From Flavobacteriales bacterium (lineage in GTDB: Bacteria; Bacteroidota; Bacteroidia; Flavobacteriales_F; PHOS-HE28), in contig JADKGB010000001.1 of assembly GCA_016717225.1 (NCBI GenBank), forward strand, positions 1-64,000: a DNA stretch of 64,000 bases, given 5' to 3'. Positions 32,601 through 38,975 of the stretch are shown in pieces. Positions within the stretch are counted from its first letter, which is position 1. Each line of letters begins with the position of its first letter. The notes below the pieces were generated by a model. The model worked only from the letters and a program-made list of their open reading frames with translations, was not told the DNA's origin and did not search any database. The translations under genes and the position numbers were made by a program.

Positions 32601-32965
32601 GCTCGAACATATTCCTCTGGTCGGTGAGCAATGGTGCTTGCGGGAATACGGCGGATAGTTGCGTCATCACAGTGAACGACTGCACGGAGCTTACGATACC
32701 GGATGCGTTCAGCCCGAACGGGGATGGTGTGAATGACACATATGTGATCGAGGGATTGGAGTTCTATCCAGAGAACACGCTCCAGGTATTCAATCGATGG
32801 GGCAGCATCGTGCTTGATCGCAATCCTTACAACAACAACTGGGATGGCCGCAGTGAGAACAGCTTGAATTGGGGCGAAGACCTCCCTGAAAGCACCTACT
32901 ACTACATCCTCGATCTCGGCAACGATAAAGAGGCATACACCGGATACATATACCTGAAGCGCTAG
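20603..32965 (+). CDS. Giant SprB-like repeat adhesin with gliding-motility-associated C-terminal (T9SS type B) domain
   Basis: The product has about 4120 residues. I chose the ATG at 20603 (AGG upstream) over a GTG at 20570. A long basic N-region and hydrophobic helix form the signal peptide. A Cys-rich N-terminal module (THAVGGELTYTCAGPNQYL, DCNG, SWDLCCRNN, NSPVF, DADGDSLAYSI) then covers about 300 residues. After it come about 41 tandem Ig-like units of 86-90 residues by hand count, each of the form NAG(P/A)DQ-x-LC...GxW...GTG...V.GL.VG.N.F.W...NGPC. The C-terminus (IPDAFSPNGDGVNDTY, QVFNRWG, YNNNWDG, STYYYILDLG, GYIYLKR) is the T9SS type B domain. It should be a long surface filament, possibly a motility or attachment adhesin. 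Downstream PorP/SprF and PorE-like genes support this. Confidence 0.93.
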   Translation: MAATLRAFRTSVQATRSLLTNLVVAAMALVLSGTEAKATHAVGGELTYTCAGPNQYLATLKFYRDCNGVAAPTNCSNGRSFNVTSVNCGANFNLCFNLVSVQVITPICPTEVDRCVSATGVYGLEEYTFTRLIDLSAYAACGANSTDWVISWDLCCRNNAITSLQSPGNQTLYLNTALNNTVAPCNNSPVFLTNPTPFYCVGQQINYNPGAFDADGDSLAYSILQPRTTGNTNIPFAANYTLAQPIRNGGGAGAVQLNPITGTLTCIPNIQQVAVVTYRVREFRNGVQIGAVTRDVQIVVRVCSGNNSPTATGINGTSNYTTTVCAGTPVNFTINTADVNAGQNTAITWNGAIPGATFTTSGTPFQTGTFSWTPGVGDIGNNTFAVTVVDNACPLTGSNQYGYTVIVTPPFTPANAGPDLQSCGNVVLQALQPYGQTPGLWTVTSGSGTFSNATDPNTQVTGLAAGNNVFTWTLNYAPCGTTSDQVTVVNFDAGQQPAAAGPDQQLCLPTNSTTLAGNVANAPAIGTWNVVQGSGTFANANSPTTSVTGLTVGVNRFRWSVNNGPCNGVTQDDVTITVFSQLPVANAGPDQSICTPTTSVTMNASAATAPAAGTWTVVTGSGTFSNAASPTTQINGLTVGVHTFQWSVNNGACGSSNDQVTITVFNLASPNANAGADQQVCATTATLAGNTPIFPATGSWTLVSGSGNITAATLPGSGVTGLGVGANVFQWTLNNGPCANGLTSDQVTITRFDPAAPIANAGPDQSVCSSSPIATLAGNIPSAPSSGVWSVVSGTATITTPSSPTTTVTGLGVGTVTLRWTISNGPCGAPTSDVMVITVYDANAAFANAGADQNLCTPTSGTTLGGNIPTAPSTGSWVLVSGAGTITTPASPTSGVTALGVGVNVFRWTINNGACANPISTDDVTIVLSNNGLGGANAGADQNACSNAPNATLTATAASAPATGSWSLLSGSGTIANPSSNVTAISGAGVGSNVFQWTLANGACGTTNDQAIVFVFDVNNPVANAGPDQSLCSPASTTTMAGSGLIFPATGVWTRTSGTGTITTPGSPTTGITGLGIGTNVFRWTVNNGPCGAPTFDEVSIVVFNGSAASANAGTDQNLCSTTTTANMAASPAPAPATGQWSVISGGGTITAINSPFTTITNLPVGLNVFQWQVNNGPCGNTSDQVSIFVFDANNPIANAGPDQSQCTPFTTATMAGSNVIFPATGVWTLVSGSGTIVSPNSPVTSITGLGIGANTFQWTVSNGPCGPSTNDLVTISIFDQNAQPASAGADQSVCSTSPVVTVTGNAPVGTATGIWSITAGTGTITNPNSTTTTITGLGVGTVTAQWTINNGSCGTTFDQLNILVYNNANPVANAGADQNLCTPINSATLTGSNIIAPAIGTWTVIAGGGTITNVNLANTSVTELTVGLNTFAWTVNNGPCANGITTDQVSIFLFDANNPIANAGQDQFLCRPDTFTVMSGSSLIFPATGLWTLISGSGSITSPNSPTSAITGLGIGDNIFRWRVNNGPCGPVTSDLVLIRVYDNRQDDATAGPDQSICIPTFPNTVILTGNTPIAPATGQWTLVSGTGNIVSPTSPTTVVDNLIGGVATFQWTIDNGPCVNPITSDQVSVFVYDAANPIANAGTDQSLCTPVTSTVLDGSDLIAPATGTWSLISGSGTIVSPNDPNTQINGLGLGNNVFQWTVNNGPCVPGTTTDQVTINLFNGLGQPANAGPDLDLCSDVGTFNTSANSPTGLATGSWSVQQGSATFGSITDPTTTVTGLSVGVNILVWSIDNGACGISSDPVTIRVFDAGQSIANAGPDQEVCADNGPPQVLLDASGTIFPGQGQWTVTAGGGSVQDIFDPNTVAFNLGIGLNQFTWTVDNGPCSPGVTTDLVDVLVFDPNNPVADAGNGLILCTPATTGSLAGSSLIFPATGIWTVVQGTGVFSNATSPSTNVSALSVGVNTFQWTVSNGPCSNPITSDQVSITIYDANNPLANAGADQEVCTPLTSATLSGSNIISPATGTWTVVNGTGTFADANDPNTIVNGLSIGENQFVWTVFNGACANPLTTDQVSIFLFDQNNASANAGSDQDICGNTSTTLQGSAITFPATGLWTVSAGSGVFVNPTAPNTVVNNLGLGANTFTWTVSNGPCSTGAGNDAVTINVFDLNAAAANAGPDQQLCGSSSVVQLAANAPSGVSVGFWTVISGVASITDINDPNATVTGIPVGETILSWTLDNGPCGTSSDQVSIQIFDDQQADANAGADQDLCLPTNTATLSGSAYSFPSTGVWTLVIGSGDITDATLANTTVNNLAIGENVFQWTVDNGPCGGVTTDLVSISIYDNAAASADAGPDQELCTPVSSATLSANTPVGVAVGTWTLLQGTGSFADANDPNTTITGISVGETRCQWTINNGPCGNSSDVMSIFLFDATNPIANAGPDQELCTPTTSAVLSGSTIIFPAQGTWSVVQGTGSFADANDPNSAVSGLTVGENIFEWTVDNGPCANGITTDQVSIFLFNDANADANAGPDQELCTPLSTTTLAGSAVIFPAQGTWTLANGTGVFTDANDPATDVSGLTIGENIFVWTVSNGPCANGNTVDSVSVFVFDENNPVSNAGPDQELCSPASTTTLTGSAVTFPASGTWSLVQGTGVFANANDPNTSVSGLTVGENIFQWDVSNGPCSNPLTTDQVSIFVYSENNLDADAGADQELCTPAESTTLTGSALIFPASGVWTLVSGSGLITDTTDPGSTVTGLAVGANVFAWTVDNGPCANGTTTDEVTIFIFDVNNPGANAGPDQEICTPTSTTTMAGSSVVFPAVGTWTLVNGTGVIADVNDPNTSISGLTIGENIFEWTVDNGPCANGVTVDQVSIFVFDENNLVANAGPDQELCTPTSDAVLNGSAITFPATGTWSLISGTGSIVNVNDPNTTVNGLVVGENIFVWTVDNGPCLNGLTTDTVSIFLFDAANELADAGADQELCTPTTSAQLSGSPVIFPAIGTWTIQGAGVFADANDPNTTVSGLAVGQTILTWTVDNGPCESGISDDDLTILVYDENNLVADAGADQELCTPNTSTNFAGSAIIFPAVGTWTLVQGTGDIADINDPNSAVSNLSVGENSFAWTVTNGPCANPVTTDVMSIFVFSDENPDADAGADQQICTPVTSATLSGSAITFPASGLWTILNGTGTITDPTDPNTTVTNIGIGTLDLVWTVSNGPCANGITTDQVTIELFDLNSPPAAAGPDQEQCTPNTSTVLAGNNPTAPGSGVWSVFQGAANFTDATSPTTAVDGLPVGENILVWTLENGVCGISRDSVSIFIFDEFNLPANAGPDVEICTPQDSIFLAGNTPTFPASGTWTLVEGAGLFADVNDPNSKVVGLTIGTNTFAWTTSNGPCPNAITSDTMTVILYSDSTNAPNAGPDLETCIPLTFVQMQAETPLLPATGSWSVVGGVGTVVDPTDPTSVVNGLAVGITTLVWTLDLGPCPNNGLLTDTVDIYIYDPTAPVADAGPDQELCTPDTFTVTQALVPSFPGEGTWTLITGTGDIADIHDPATAITGLTIGINTFDWLVYNGQCGFGPPTHDTLTIAVFDSTAAPAAAGPDQQLCTPNTNATMAGNSATFPGTGNWTIVSGGGTVTNANDPLTVIANIPVGENIFVWTIDNGACGTTTDTLTVEVFDNTAPAANAGPDLSLCLPTQPNTINMAGSVPVFPGAGSWTLVSGTGTITDPTSPTTSITDLDIGVSVFAWSISNGPCGNTSDEVTITIYNAASPDANAGADQELCASSSTTLTGNAPIFPATGVWSILSGSGVLSDATSPSSSITGLVTGETVLVWTLSNGPCANGITSDTVTVQVFDGTAGNADAGDDQNLCEPGTATVNMSASTPSFPAVGVWQLVSGTGTIVNANDPNTTISDIGFGTSVFSWSIDNGACGTSSDEVEVAVFDANELPADAGPDQAFCQDTTQTQMAAVELVSGTATASWVLLSGTGNINTATDPATIVDQLVVGSNIFLWSVSNGACGNTADSCVITVNDCTELTIPDAFSPNGDGVNDTYVIEGLEFYPENTLQVFNRWGSIVLDRNPYNNNWDGRSENSLNWGEDLPESTYYYILDLGNDKEAYTGYIYLKR
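21845..32680 (+). repeat. Tandem array of about 41 units of about 264-267 bp inside the giant adhesin
   Basis: Average spacing is about 264 bases (88 residues). Between about 28.2 and 30.3 kb the period is exactly 267 bases in nearly every unit. The middle-to-late units (about 27.6-30.3 kb, all with DQELCTP-type starts) are the most alike, and the first and last units are the most diverged. Every unit keeps two cysteines, one in the LC near its start and one in the NGPC or NGxC near its end. Confidence 0.9.
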
Positions 32966-33025
32966 AATCTCTGCGGGAACAGCTCCGGATAATGCACCGG
33001 GGTTCATCCTCAACGAATCTCAACC

Positions 33026-33982
33026 ATGAAGCACAGGACCCGAACCAAGATCACGATCGCGATCGCCGCGATAGCGCTACTGCCACGACTCGCACACGCG
33101 CAGCAGGATCCGCAGTTCACGCAATACATGTTCAACATGTTGGCGTTGAACCCGGCCTACGCAGGAAGTGCCGAACGCGTGAGCCTGAAAGGCCTGAGCC
33201 GCCATCAATGGGTGGGCTTTGCTGGTGCGCCCGTTACACAAACCCTGACGGTGCATAGTCCTGTCATCAACGAGAGCTTCGCTTTGGGTGGTACCATCAT
33301 GCGCGATGAGCATGGCCCGGTAACGCAGTATGGTTTTATGGTGGATGCGGCGTACCGCATGTTCCTGACACATAACACCAAGCTTTCGTTCGGTATCAAA
33401 GGCGGCATGAATTTGTTCCAAGGAAAGTTCGCGGAGCTGAACCCATTGCAACCGAACGATCAGGTGTTCCAACAGAACGTGCAGCAGAAACTCGATCCCC
33501 AGTTCGGCTTCGGTGTTATGTGGTACGGCGACAGGCACTATATCGGTATCAGCACGCCGAAGTTGTTGAGCACCAAACTTTTCGAGAACGTCACGTTGGC
33601 CGACTCGCTCAGCACACTCGCCTTCCAAGCGGGCCAACGCGCGCACTGGTTCTTTTCGGGCGGCTATGTTTTCGACCTGAACAACTACCTCAAGTTCAAA
33701 CCAACTTACCTGGTCAAGGCCGTTCAAGGTGCACCATTGAGTTTCGACCTCTCAGCGAATTTCCTGTTCTATGAGAAATTCTGGTTGGGTGCCATGTATC
33801 GACATACCGACGCGGTCGGCTTGTTGGCGCAGTACCACATCACCAACGACCTGAGTGTCGGCTACTCCTATGATTATCCGGTCTCGGTGATGAACAAGCA
33901 AAGCGGAGGGTCACATGAGTTCATGCTCGGCTTCGAGTTCGGTAACAAACTGAAAGGCATCCGTTCACCGCGTTATTTCTGA
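33026..33982 (+). CDS. PorP/SprF family type IX secretion system outer-membrane protein
   Basis: The 318-residue protein has a signal peptide (ending LAHAQ) and the family hallmark QFTQYMFNMLALNPAYAGS right after it. Alternating amphipathic strands of an outer-membrane beta-barrel follow, ending with LGFEFGNKLKG and aromatic RYF. In Flavobacterium, SprF is needed for surface delivery of the giant adhesin SprB and is encoded next to it. More generally, PorP/SprF-like proteins are paired with type B sorting-domain cargo. The position 60 bases after a giant type B adhesin fits that role. Three bases separate its stop from the next gene, implying co-transcription. Confidence 0.95.
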   Translation: MKHRTRTKITIAIAAIALLPRLAHAQQDPQFTQYMFNMLALNPAYAGSAERVSLKGLSRHQWVGFAGAPVTQTLTVHSPVINESFALGGTIMRDEHGPVTQYGFMVDAAYRMFLTHNTKLSFGIKGGMNLFQGKFAELNPLQPNDQVFQQNVQQKLDPQFGFGVMWYGDRHYIGISTPKLLSTKLFENVTLADSLSTLAFQAGQRAHWFFSGGYVFDLNNYLKFKPTYLVKAVQGAPLSFDLSANFLFYEKFWLGAMYRHTDAVGLLAQYHITNDLSVGYSYDYPVSVMNKQSGGSHEFMLGFEFGNKLKGIRSPRYF

Positions 33983-33985
33983 TCA

Positions 33986-36238
33986 ATGGGATCCACGCAT
34001 ACTTCCTTTAACACGTCAGCAACCAGCCGCTGGCAGTTGTCGATCGGGCGACGATCATTACGACTGGCCACGTTGCCTTTGTCCTGGCTCCTGGCCGTGC
34101 TTATGCTGATACCAGCGGTATCGAACGGCCAGAAGTTGAAGCAGCGAATGGCCGAGGATGCGGCCTCGATGTTCGATTATCCCAAGATGGCGGCTATCTA
34201 TGAGGATATCACCACGAGTGGCAAGGGCACGGCCGACGACTATCGCAGGCTCGCCTTCGCGTACAAGCGAATGGAAGAGCCGCTGAAAGCCGAAGCGGCT
34301 TACAAGCAGATGGCCAATATGGGGCCGTTGAGCGGAGCGGATATGCTCGACTACGCCGATGTGCTTCGAGGGAACGGGCGCTATTCCGAGGCACTTGCAC
34401 AATATCAAGCGTACGATGCGCAGAGCCCGAATGATGCGCGTGTAAAAGGCTACCTGCAACAGAGCGATTTTTTCATGCGCCTCAAACGCGACAGTACACG
34501 GAACGAGGTGCGGATGATCCCCATTAACAGCCCACAAGCTGACCTGGGAGTTACGGTAATGGATGATCTGCTCCTCTTCAGCAGTGCCCGAGGCGAAGGA
34601 GTGGGGGGGAAGAACGAGTACAAGTGGGACGATCAACCCTTCTTGAACCTTTACACGGCCTTGCTCAAAGGCAACACGGCAAGCGAACCGTTGGTGATGC
34701 GCCGCGAAGTGAACAGCCGCTATCACGATGGTACGGCTACCTATGATTCTATTGCGCATCGCCTGTACTTCACGAGGGACAATGTGTTCTACGGCACGCT
34801 GAACAAGTCAGAGAGCGGTGAATTGAAGCTCGCGATCTACCATTCGGATATTTCCACAGGTGAATACAACCAGAAGGAGTGGGGCGCGCTGGTCCCGTTC
34901 ACACATAATGATCCCGAATACAACACCGGTCATCCGTGCGTCAGCCCTGATGGCAAGCGGATGTACTTCGCCAGTGACCGCCCCGGTGGAAACGGCGGCG
35001 TTGATATCTGGTACAGCGACAAGTTGGGAGAGGAATGGGGTGTTCCCAAGAATATGGGGGAGAAGGTGAATACTTCCGGCAACGAGATGTACCCGTTCGT
35101 GAACAGGGACAGCGTTCTCTATTTCAGTAGCAATGGTCACGCCGGCTTGGGCGGATACGATCTCTTCTATTGCCGACTTGCGCCATCTGGTCCAACAGCC
35201 GTGCTCAATCTTGGTTATCCTGTGAACACGCGTTTCGATGACCGGAACCTGTTCTTGCTCCGTGACGACAGTACTGGATTCTTTGTAAGCGACCGACCAG
35301 GTGGGCAGGGAAGTGATGACATCTATGGATGCACGGTGCATCCGCCGATGCAGCGCATCAGCGGGCGGGTGATCGACAAGCAAACACGCGAGCCCATCAA
35401 TGGGGCAATGTTGGATGTGAAGAACGCGCTTGGCAGATTCATGGACGATGCGAAGATCACGATGCTTGACGATGGCCGCTTCGAGATCGAAGTGCCGTTC
35501 TCGAACGCATACACGATCACGGGTACCAAGAACGGTTACTTGCAGAACAGTGTAAGCCTGAACCCGGATACGGATCCGTTGGATGATGTAACGATCGAAC
35601 TGGGCAAGTACGATTACGGCGCTGAAGGCACCGTGATGCATGGCGAAACACTAGCGCCATTGGCCGGAGTGAAGGTGCAGTTGTTCGATGCCAACGACAA
35701 GATGCTCCAGGAGATGGAAACCGGTGCTGACGGTAAGTACGCCTTCAGTCTGGAGCCCAATACCGACTATCGCATCAAAGTGGGTAAGGACGGATTCTTC
35801 AAACAGAGCGCACGTATCAGCACAAAGGGAAAGACGAGCACGGTGATCCGTACCGACTTCAAGCTCTTCCCGCTCGAAGTTGATCAGGTTGTGCGGTTGG
35901 ATAACATCTACTACGATCTCGCCAAGTGGGCCATACGTCCCGATGCGGCCAAGGAACTGGATAAACTCGTACAAACATTGCTGGACAACCCCACAGTGAC
36001 GATCGAGTTGAGCAGCCACACCGATTGCCGTGGCAAGGACGCGTACAACATGAACCTGAGCACCAAACGTGCGAAGAGTGCAGTGGACTACCTCATCAAG
36101 CAAGGCATCGACAAGTCACGCTTGGCCAGCAAGGGCTATGGCGAAACGAAACCGGTTGAAACCTGCGAGTGTACCAAGTGCAACGATGACCAACATCAAC
36201 GGAATCGCCGAACGGAATTCAAAGTGCTGAGCAAATAG
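33986..36238 (+). CDS. PorE-like OmpA family protein (TPR, PD40 propeller, CarboxypepD-reg, OmpA)
   Basis: The product has 750 residues. An N-terminal signal segment (LSWLLAVLMLIPAVSNGQ) is followed by TPR-like helices (residues about 60-170). A PD40/WD40-like beta-propeller (about 190-440; PDGKRMYFASDRPGGNGGVDIW, GLGGYDLFY, GFFVSDRPGGQGSDDIYG) comes next. Two CarboxypepD-regulatory-like beta domains (about 455-625; ISGRVIDKQTREPINGA, APLAGVKVQLFD) precede a C-terminal OmpA peptidoglycan-binding domain (ELSSHTDCRG, LSTKRAKSAVDYL, ASKGYGETKP). This order matches PorE of the type IX secretion system, which links the outer-membrane machinery to peptidoglycan. With the preceding PorP/SprF it forms an adhesin-specific T9SS accessory pair. 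Confidence 0.9.
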   Translation: MGSTHTSFNTSATSRWQLSIGRRSLRLATLPLSWLLAVLMLIPAVSNGQKLKQRMAEDAASMFDYPKMAAIYEDITTSGKGTADDYRRLAFAYKRMEEPLKAEAAYKQMANMGPLSGADMLDYADVLRGNGRYSEALAQYQAYDAQSPNDARVKGYLQQSDFFMRLKRDSTRNEVRMIPINSPQADLGVTVMDDLLLFSSARGEGVGGKNEYKWDDQPFLNLYTALLKGNTASEPLVMRREVNSRYHDGTATYDSIAHRLYFTRDNVFYGTLNKSESGELKLAIYHSDISTGEYNQKEWGALVPFTHNDPEYNTGHPCVSPDGKRMYFASDRPGGNGGVDIWYSDKLGEEWGVPKNMGEKVNTSGNEMYPFVNRDSVLYFSSNGHAGLGGYDLFYCRLAPSGPTAVLNLGYPVNTRFDDRNLFLLRDDSTGFFVSDRPGGQGSDDIYGCTVHPPMQRISGRVIDKQTREPINGAMLDVKNALGRFMDDAKITMLDDGRFEIEVPFSNAYTITGTKNGYLQNSVSLNPDTDPLDDVTIELGKYDYGAEGTVMHGETLAPLAGVKVQLFDANDKMLQEMETGADGKYAFSLEPNTDYRIKVGKDGFFKQSARISTKGKTSTVIRTDFKLFPLEVDQVVRLDNIYYDLAKWAIRPDAAKELDKLVQTLLDNPTVTIELSSHTDCRGKDAYNMNLSTKRAKSAVDYLIKQGIDKSRLASKGYGETKPVETCECTKCNDDQHQRNRRTEFKVLSK

Positions 36239-36310
36239 GGTTGGGTTGCCGCGGCTGAGGAGCCGGGGTCTCCTTTGGGAACAAAGGGGTTGCTCAGTTG
36301 ACGAAAGGGA

Positions 36311-36346
36311 GCACGCGGGCCGAGCGATCGGCCCGCGCGCTTTTTT
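36311..36346 (+). terminator. Strong intrinsic terminator of the adhesin-porP-porE operon
   Basis: CGCGGGCCGA and TCGGCCCGCG form a perfect 10-bp GC-rich stem with a GCGA loop; one mismatch farther out the stem extends by two pairs. It is followed by GC and six T residues. It lies about 75 bases after the porE-like stop. Confidence 0.85.
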
Positions 36347-36438
36347 GGTAGAGCCGCGAACGATACAGGCATTTCGCAAGTGCTGTCGATATTCTCCTCG
36401 GGCCTTGCCATGAGGTGCGTCGCATCTACCTTTCCACC

Positions 36439-37461
36439 ATGTCTATCGCACGCGGCAACGTTCGTTTACAATCGTGGGTGCTCTTGGCCGGCGTGGTGCT
36501 CATGGCGATCAAGTTCATCGCGTGGCGGTTAACGCACAGTAATACCATTCTGAGCGATGCATTGGAAAGCATCGTGAACGTAGCCGGCGGCGCGGTCGCG
36601 CTGTACAGTCTGTGGCTCGCGGCCAAACCGCGGGATATGGAGCACCCGTACGGCCACGGAAAGGTTGAATACATAAGTGCGGGCATCGAGAGCGGCTTGG
36701 TGGTATTGGCTGGTGGCATCATTATTTGGCGGGCTGTCGCCGCTCTTTCGCACCAGCAACAACTGCATAGTCTTGATACGGGGATCGCGCTAACGGCGGT
36801 GGCCGGTGGCCTCAACATGATCATGGGCCTTGCGCTGAAGAAGCGGGGTACGCGTGTGCATTCGATCACGATGGAGGCCAGTGGAGCGCACTTGCTCAGT
36901 GATGCGTGGAGCACAGTGGCCATGTTGTGCGGCTTGGTCTTGATCCGGCTCACCGATCTGTTGTGGCTCGATCAGGTCTTCGCGATCGCTTTCGCACTAT
37001 ACATCATCGTATCAGGCCTGCGCGTTTTCAGGCGATCGCTCGCGGGCATCATGGACGAAGCGGATCTGGGCTTGGCGCGCGAGGTGATCGCCTTGCTCCA
37101 GCAAAATCGCGCTCCCCAATGGGTCGACGTACACAACTTCCGCATGATCAAATACGGTACCGTGCTCCACATCGATTGCCATGTCACCCTGCCATGGTAC
37201 TACAGTTTGGAGAAAGCGCACGACGAGATCGCGGCGATCGAAAAGCTGGTGAATTCGCGCGAACATCAGGAAGTGGAGCTCTTCATCCACATGGATCCAT
37301 GCATTCCAACATCCTGTTCGATATGTACGGTTGCCGAATGCGCTCAGCGAAAGCACCCGTTCCATCGCCAGATCACGTGGGAACTCTCTTCGGTACTGGG
37401 GAATGCGAAGCACGGCAGCAACGCTCAGCAGCCGTCGCATGTGCCAAGCGTGGCGAAATAG
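36439..37461 (+). CDS. Cation diffusion facilitator (CDF) family transporter
   Basis: The 340-residue protein exports divalent metal ions (Zn, Co, Fe, Mn or Cd type) from the cytoplasm in exchange for protons. It has six predicted membrane helices. Helix 2 carries SNTILSDALESIVN, where the Ser/Asp pair is the expected metal site, followed by the conserved HPYGHGKVEY. Helix 5 has MEASGAHLLSDAWST, giving the second His/Asp set. The C-terminal cytoplasmic domain has conserved His residues (HIDCHVTLPWY), and a Cys cluster (PTSCSICTVAECAQRKH) near the end could sense metal. I used the ATG giving MSIARGNVR; a GTG eight codons earlier is possible. Confidence 0.93.
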   Translation: MSIARGNVRLQSWVLLAGVVLMAIKFIAWRLTHSNTILSDALESIVNVAGGAVALYSLWLAAKPRDMEHPYGHGKVEYISAGIESGLVVLAGGIIIWRAVAALSHQQQLHSLDTGIALTAVAGGLNMIMGLALKKRGTRVHSITMEASGAHLLSDAWSTVAMLCGLVLIRLTDLLWLDQVFAIAFALYIIVSGLRVFRRSLAGIMDEADLGLAREVIALLQQNRAPQWVDVHNFRMIKYGTVLHIDCHVTLPWYYSLEKAHDEIAAIEKLVNSREHQEVELFIHMDPCIPTSCSICTVAECAQRKHPFHRQITWELSSVLGNAKHGSNAQQPSHVPSVAK

Positions 37462-37540
37462 TTCGCGAGCGGAGAATTGTCTTCCGGAAAGGCAATGGCC
37501 GCATCCGAATAGATGCGGCCTTGCACCTCCTTACGGAGTA

Positions 37541-37692
37541 ATACCATTTCGAAATTCAAAACCACGCATTGAGTTTTCCCCTCCTGCGATGCCGCCACCC
37601 CGGAATGCGCAAGCTTATCCGGGGGGGTCGTCCAGCTCAAGGAGGGGTAGGGGTGGTTTCCGATCGAATGGATCTGTACTTCGAAATGGTAT
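37541..37692. repeat. Palindromic intergenic repeat element, copy A
   Basis: The 152-bp element is bounded by perfect 13-bp terminal inverted repeats (ATACCATTTCGAA and TTCGAAATGGTAT). It contains nested internal complementary stretches (CCCCTCC with GGAGGGG, and CACCCCGGA with TCCGGGGGGGT). It lies between two convergent genes, and a related copy lies at 41028-41153. It encodes nothing. It may be a MITE-like or REP-like element, or a bidirectional RNA hairpin. Confidence 0.75.
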
Positions 37693-37703
37693 AAAAAGAA
37701 ATT

Positions 37704-38471
37704 CTACTTCACCAGCACTTGTAAATACTTCGACCCTTTCGTGCCACGCAAGCCCAGTGTGTAGATGCCTGGAGCGTAAGACCGTGTGTCGATGATCGCT
37801 CGATCGGAGGAGATGATACCCGACGAGGTGATCCGACCCAACGCGTCAGTGAGCTCGTAATCCGTGCGCCCTGCCGCCCTGCCCAACGCAATGTTCAATA
37901 CATCGGTAGCCGGGTTCGGGAAAACGTTCAGCGCGTCGAAAGCATCTGTACCAACAATGTCAGAGGATCCATCGGTAATGTTCACATCATCGATCACCAG
38001 ATGCTCTGGACCCGCAGTGTTACGAACTCCGATTATGAATTCGCCAATGGCGGATGAATGCGTACACAATATGCTCGCCGTTATCGGTTGCCACACTACA
38101 TCATCGGCGATCACCACATATGTGCTGTACGTTGCAATGCCGCCCGGAGCGCTGCGCTCATCGAACATGGATACATGCACCTCGCCATGTCCGCGCACCC
38201 AGAAATTGTACAGATAGGTTGTTCCACTATCCAGTTGAAGTGGTTGCGTGGTGAGGCGCTTGTTGGTAACGGTATCGTTGATCAAACGCACAGCGAAAAC
38301 GCCGCCATGCGGGTTGAGGGAGACCTGCTCAATATTGATCAACCCGATGTTTGTTTTTTGCCCGCCCCAACCTTCGGGCAAGGTGTCGTTCCATGTTTCA
38401 AAACCGCTTGTGAATTGTGCGGTTGCCAGGGTTGAAAGAGCTAGAAGTGAAAAGAGTACGTGTGTTCTCAT
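37704..38471 (-). CDS. T9SS type A secreted protein with a carbohydrate-binding-like domain
   Basis: The 255-residue protein has a signal peptide (MRTHVLFSLLALSTLATAQ). A beta-sandwich follows that resembles the cleaved-adhesin or CBM-like fold of Bacteroidota: FETWNDTLPEGWGG at the start, YLYNFWVRGHGEVHVSMFD in the middle and LVIDDVNI at the end. The C-terminus is a type A sorting domain (NVFPNPATDVLNIAL, ELTDALGRI, APGIYTLGLRG). It is predicted to bind a surface polymer; the ligand is unknown. Copy A of the palindromic repeat ends 11 bases after its stop. Confidence 0.8.
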   Translation of the reverse strand: MRTHVLFSLLALSTLATAQFTSGFETWNDTLPEGWGGQKTNIGLINIEQVSLNPHGGVFAVRLINDTVTNKRLTTQPLQLDSGTTYLYNFWVRGHGEVHVSMFDERSAPGGIATYSTYVVIADDVVWQPITASILCTHSSAIGEFIIGVRNTAGPEHLVIDDVNITDGSSDIVGTDAFDALNVFPNPATDVLNIALGRAAGRTDYELTDALGRITSSGIISSDRAIIDTRSYAPGIYTLGLRGTKGSKYLQVLVK

Positions 38472-38520
38472 TGGCCGATAATTGTTTGGTTACGTTCGAG
38501 CGAGGCCTGCTGGGTGCTCC

Positions 38521-38907
38521 TTACTTCACCTGGATATTCTCCATGTGCTGCACCTCTATTTGCGGTTTGTCCTTGTAGAGTTTCACCGTTCCTTTAATGA
38601 GAAGCTCCTTGCCTTTGAACCGCTCTTCCAACAACTCATGCTCGGCCCCGGACACGCTTCCCCAGATCACTACCGTAAATGTGTTGTCGGGATAGACACC
38701 GCCAAAATTGAAGTAAATGTGGTTCGCATCAGGTTTCGTAACCGTTTTGATCCCCGATGGAGTTCCACAGAACACCACGTCTTTTCCAACCTGAGCGACC
38801 ACGGACTTGATGTCATCGGTGCAGGAAAGCGCCCCAGGTTCTTGAGCGACCAGGATGCTGGTTACGATCAATGAAAAAGAAACAAGCAGTGTTCGGAGTT
38901 TCATCAT
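38521..38907 (-). CDS. Secreted OB-fold-like protein
   Basis: The 128-residue protein has a signal peptide (MKLRTLLVSFSLIVTSILVAQ). The mature part looks like a small OB-fold: VGKDVVFCGTPSGIKTV, then YFNFGGVYPDNTFTVVIWG, and finally GKELLIKGTVKLYKDKPQIE. This follows the strand order of tRNA_anti/nuclease-associated OB domains, which bind nucleic acid. There is no catalytic site, so a role as a periplasmic or secreted nucleic-acid-binding protein is inference only. It is divergent from the S1/P1 nuclease gene with 68 bases between them, a shared promoter region. Two consecutive ATG codons are present at the start. Confidence 0.75.
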   Translation of the reverse strand: MMKLRTLLVSFSLIVTSILVAQEPGALSCTDDIKSVVAQVGKDVVFCGTPSGIKTVTKPDANHIYFNFGGVYPDNTFTVVIWGSVSGAEHELLEERFKGKELLIKGTVKLYKDKPQIEVQHMENIQVK

Positions 38908-38975
38908 GCAGCAAACTTAGCCTGACTGCGACTTGGAGTGAGGAACTTCTTTGCACGCATCCTAGCTTGCGCCGC

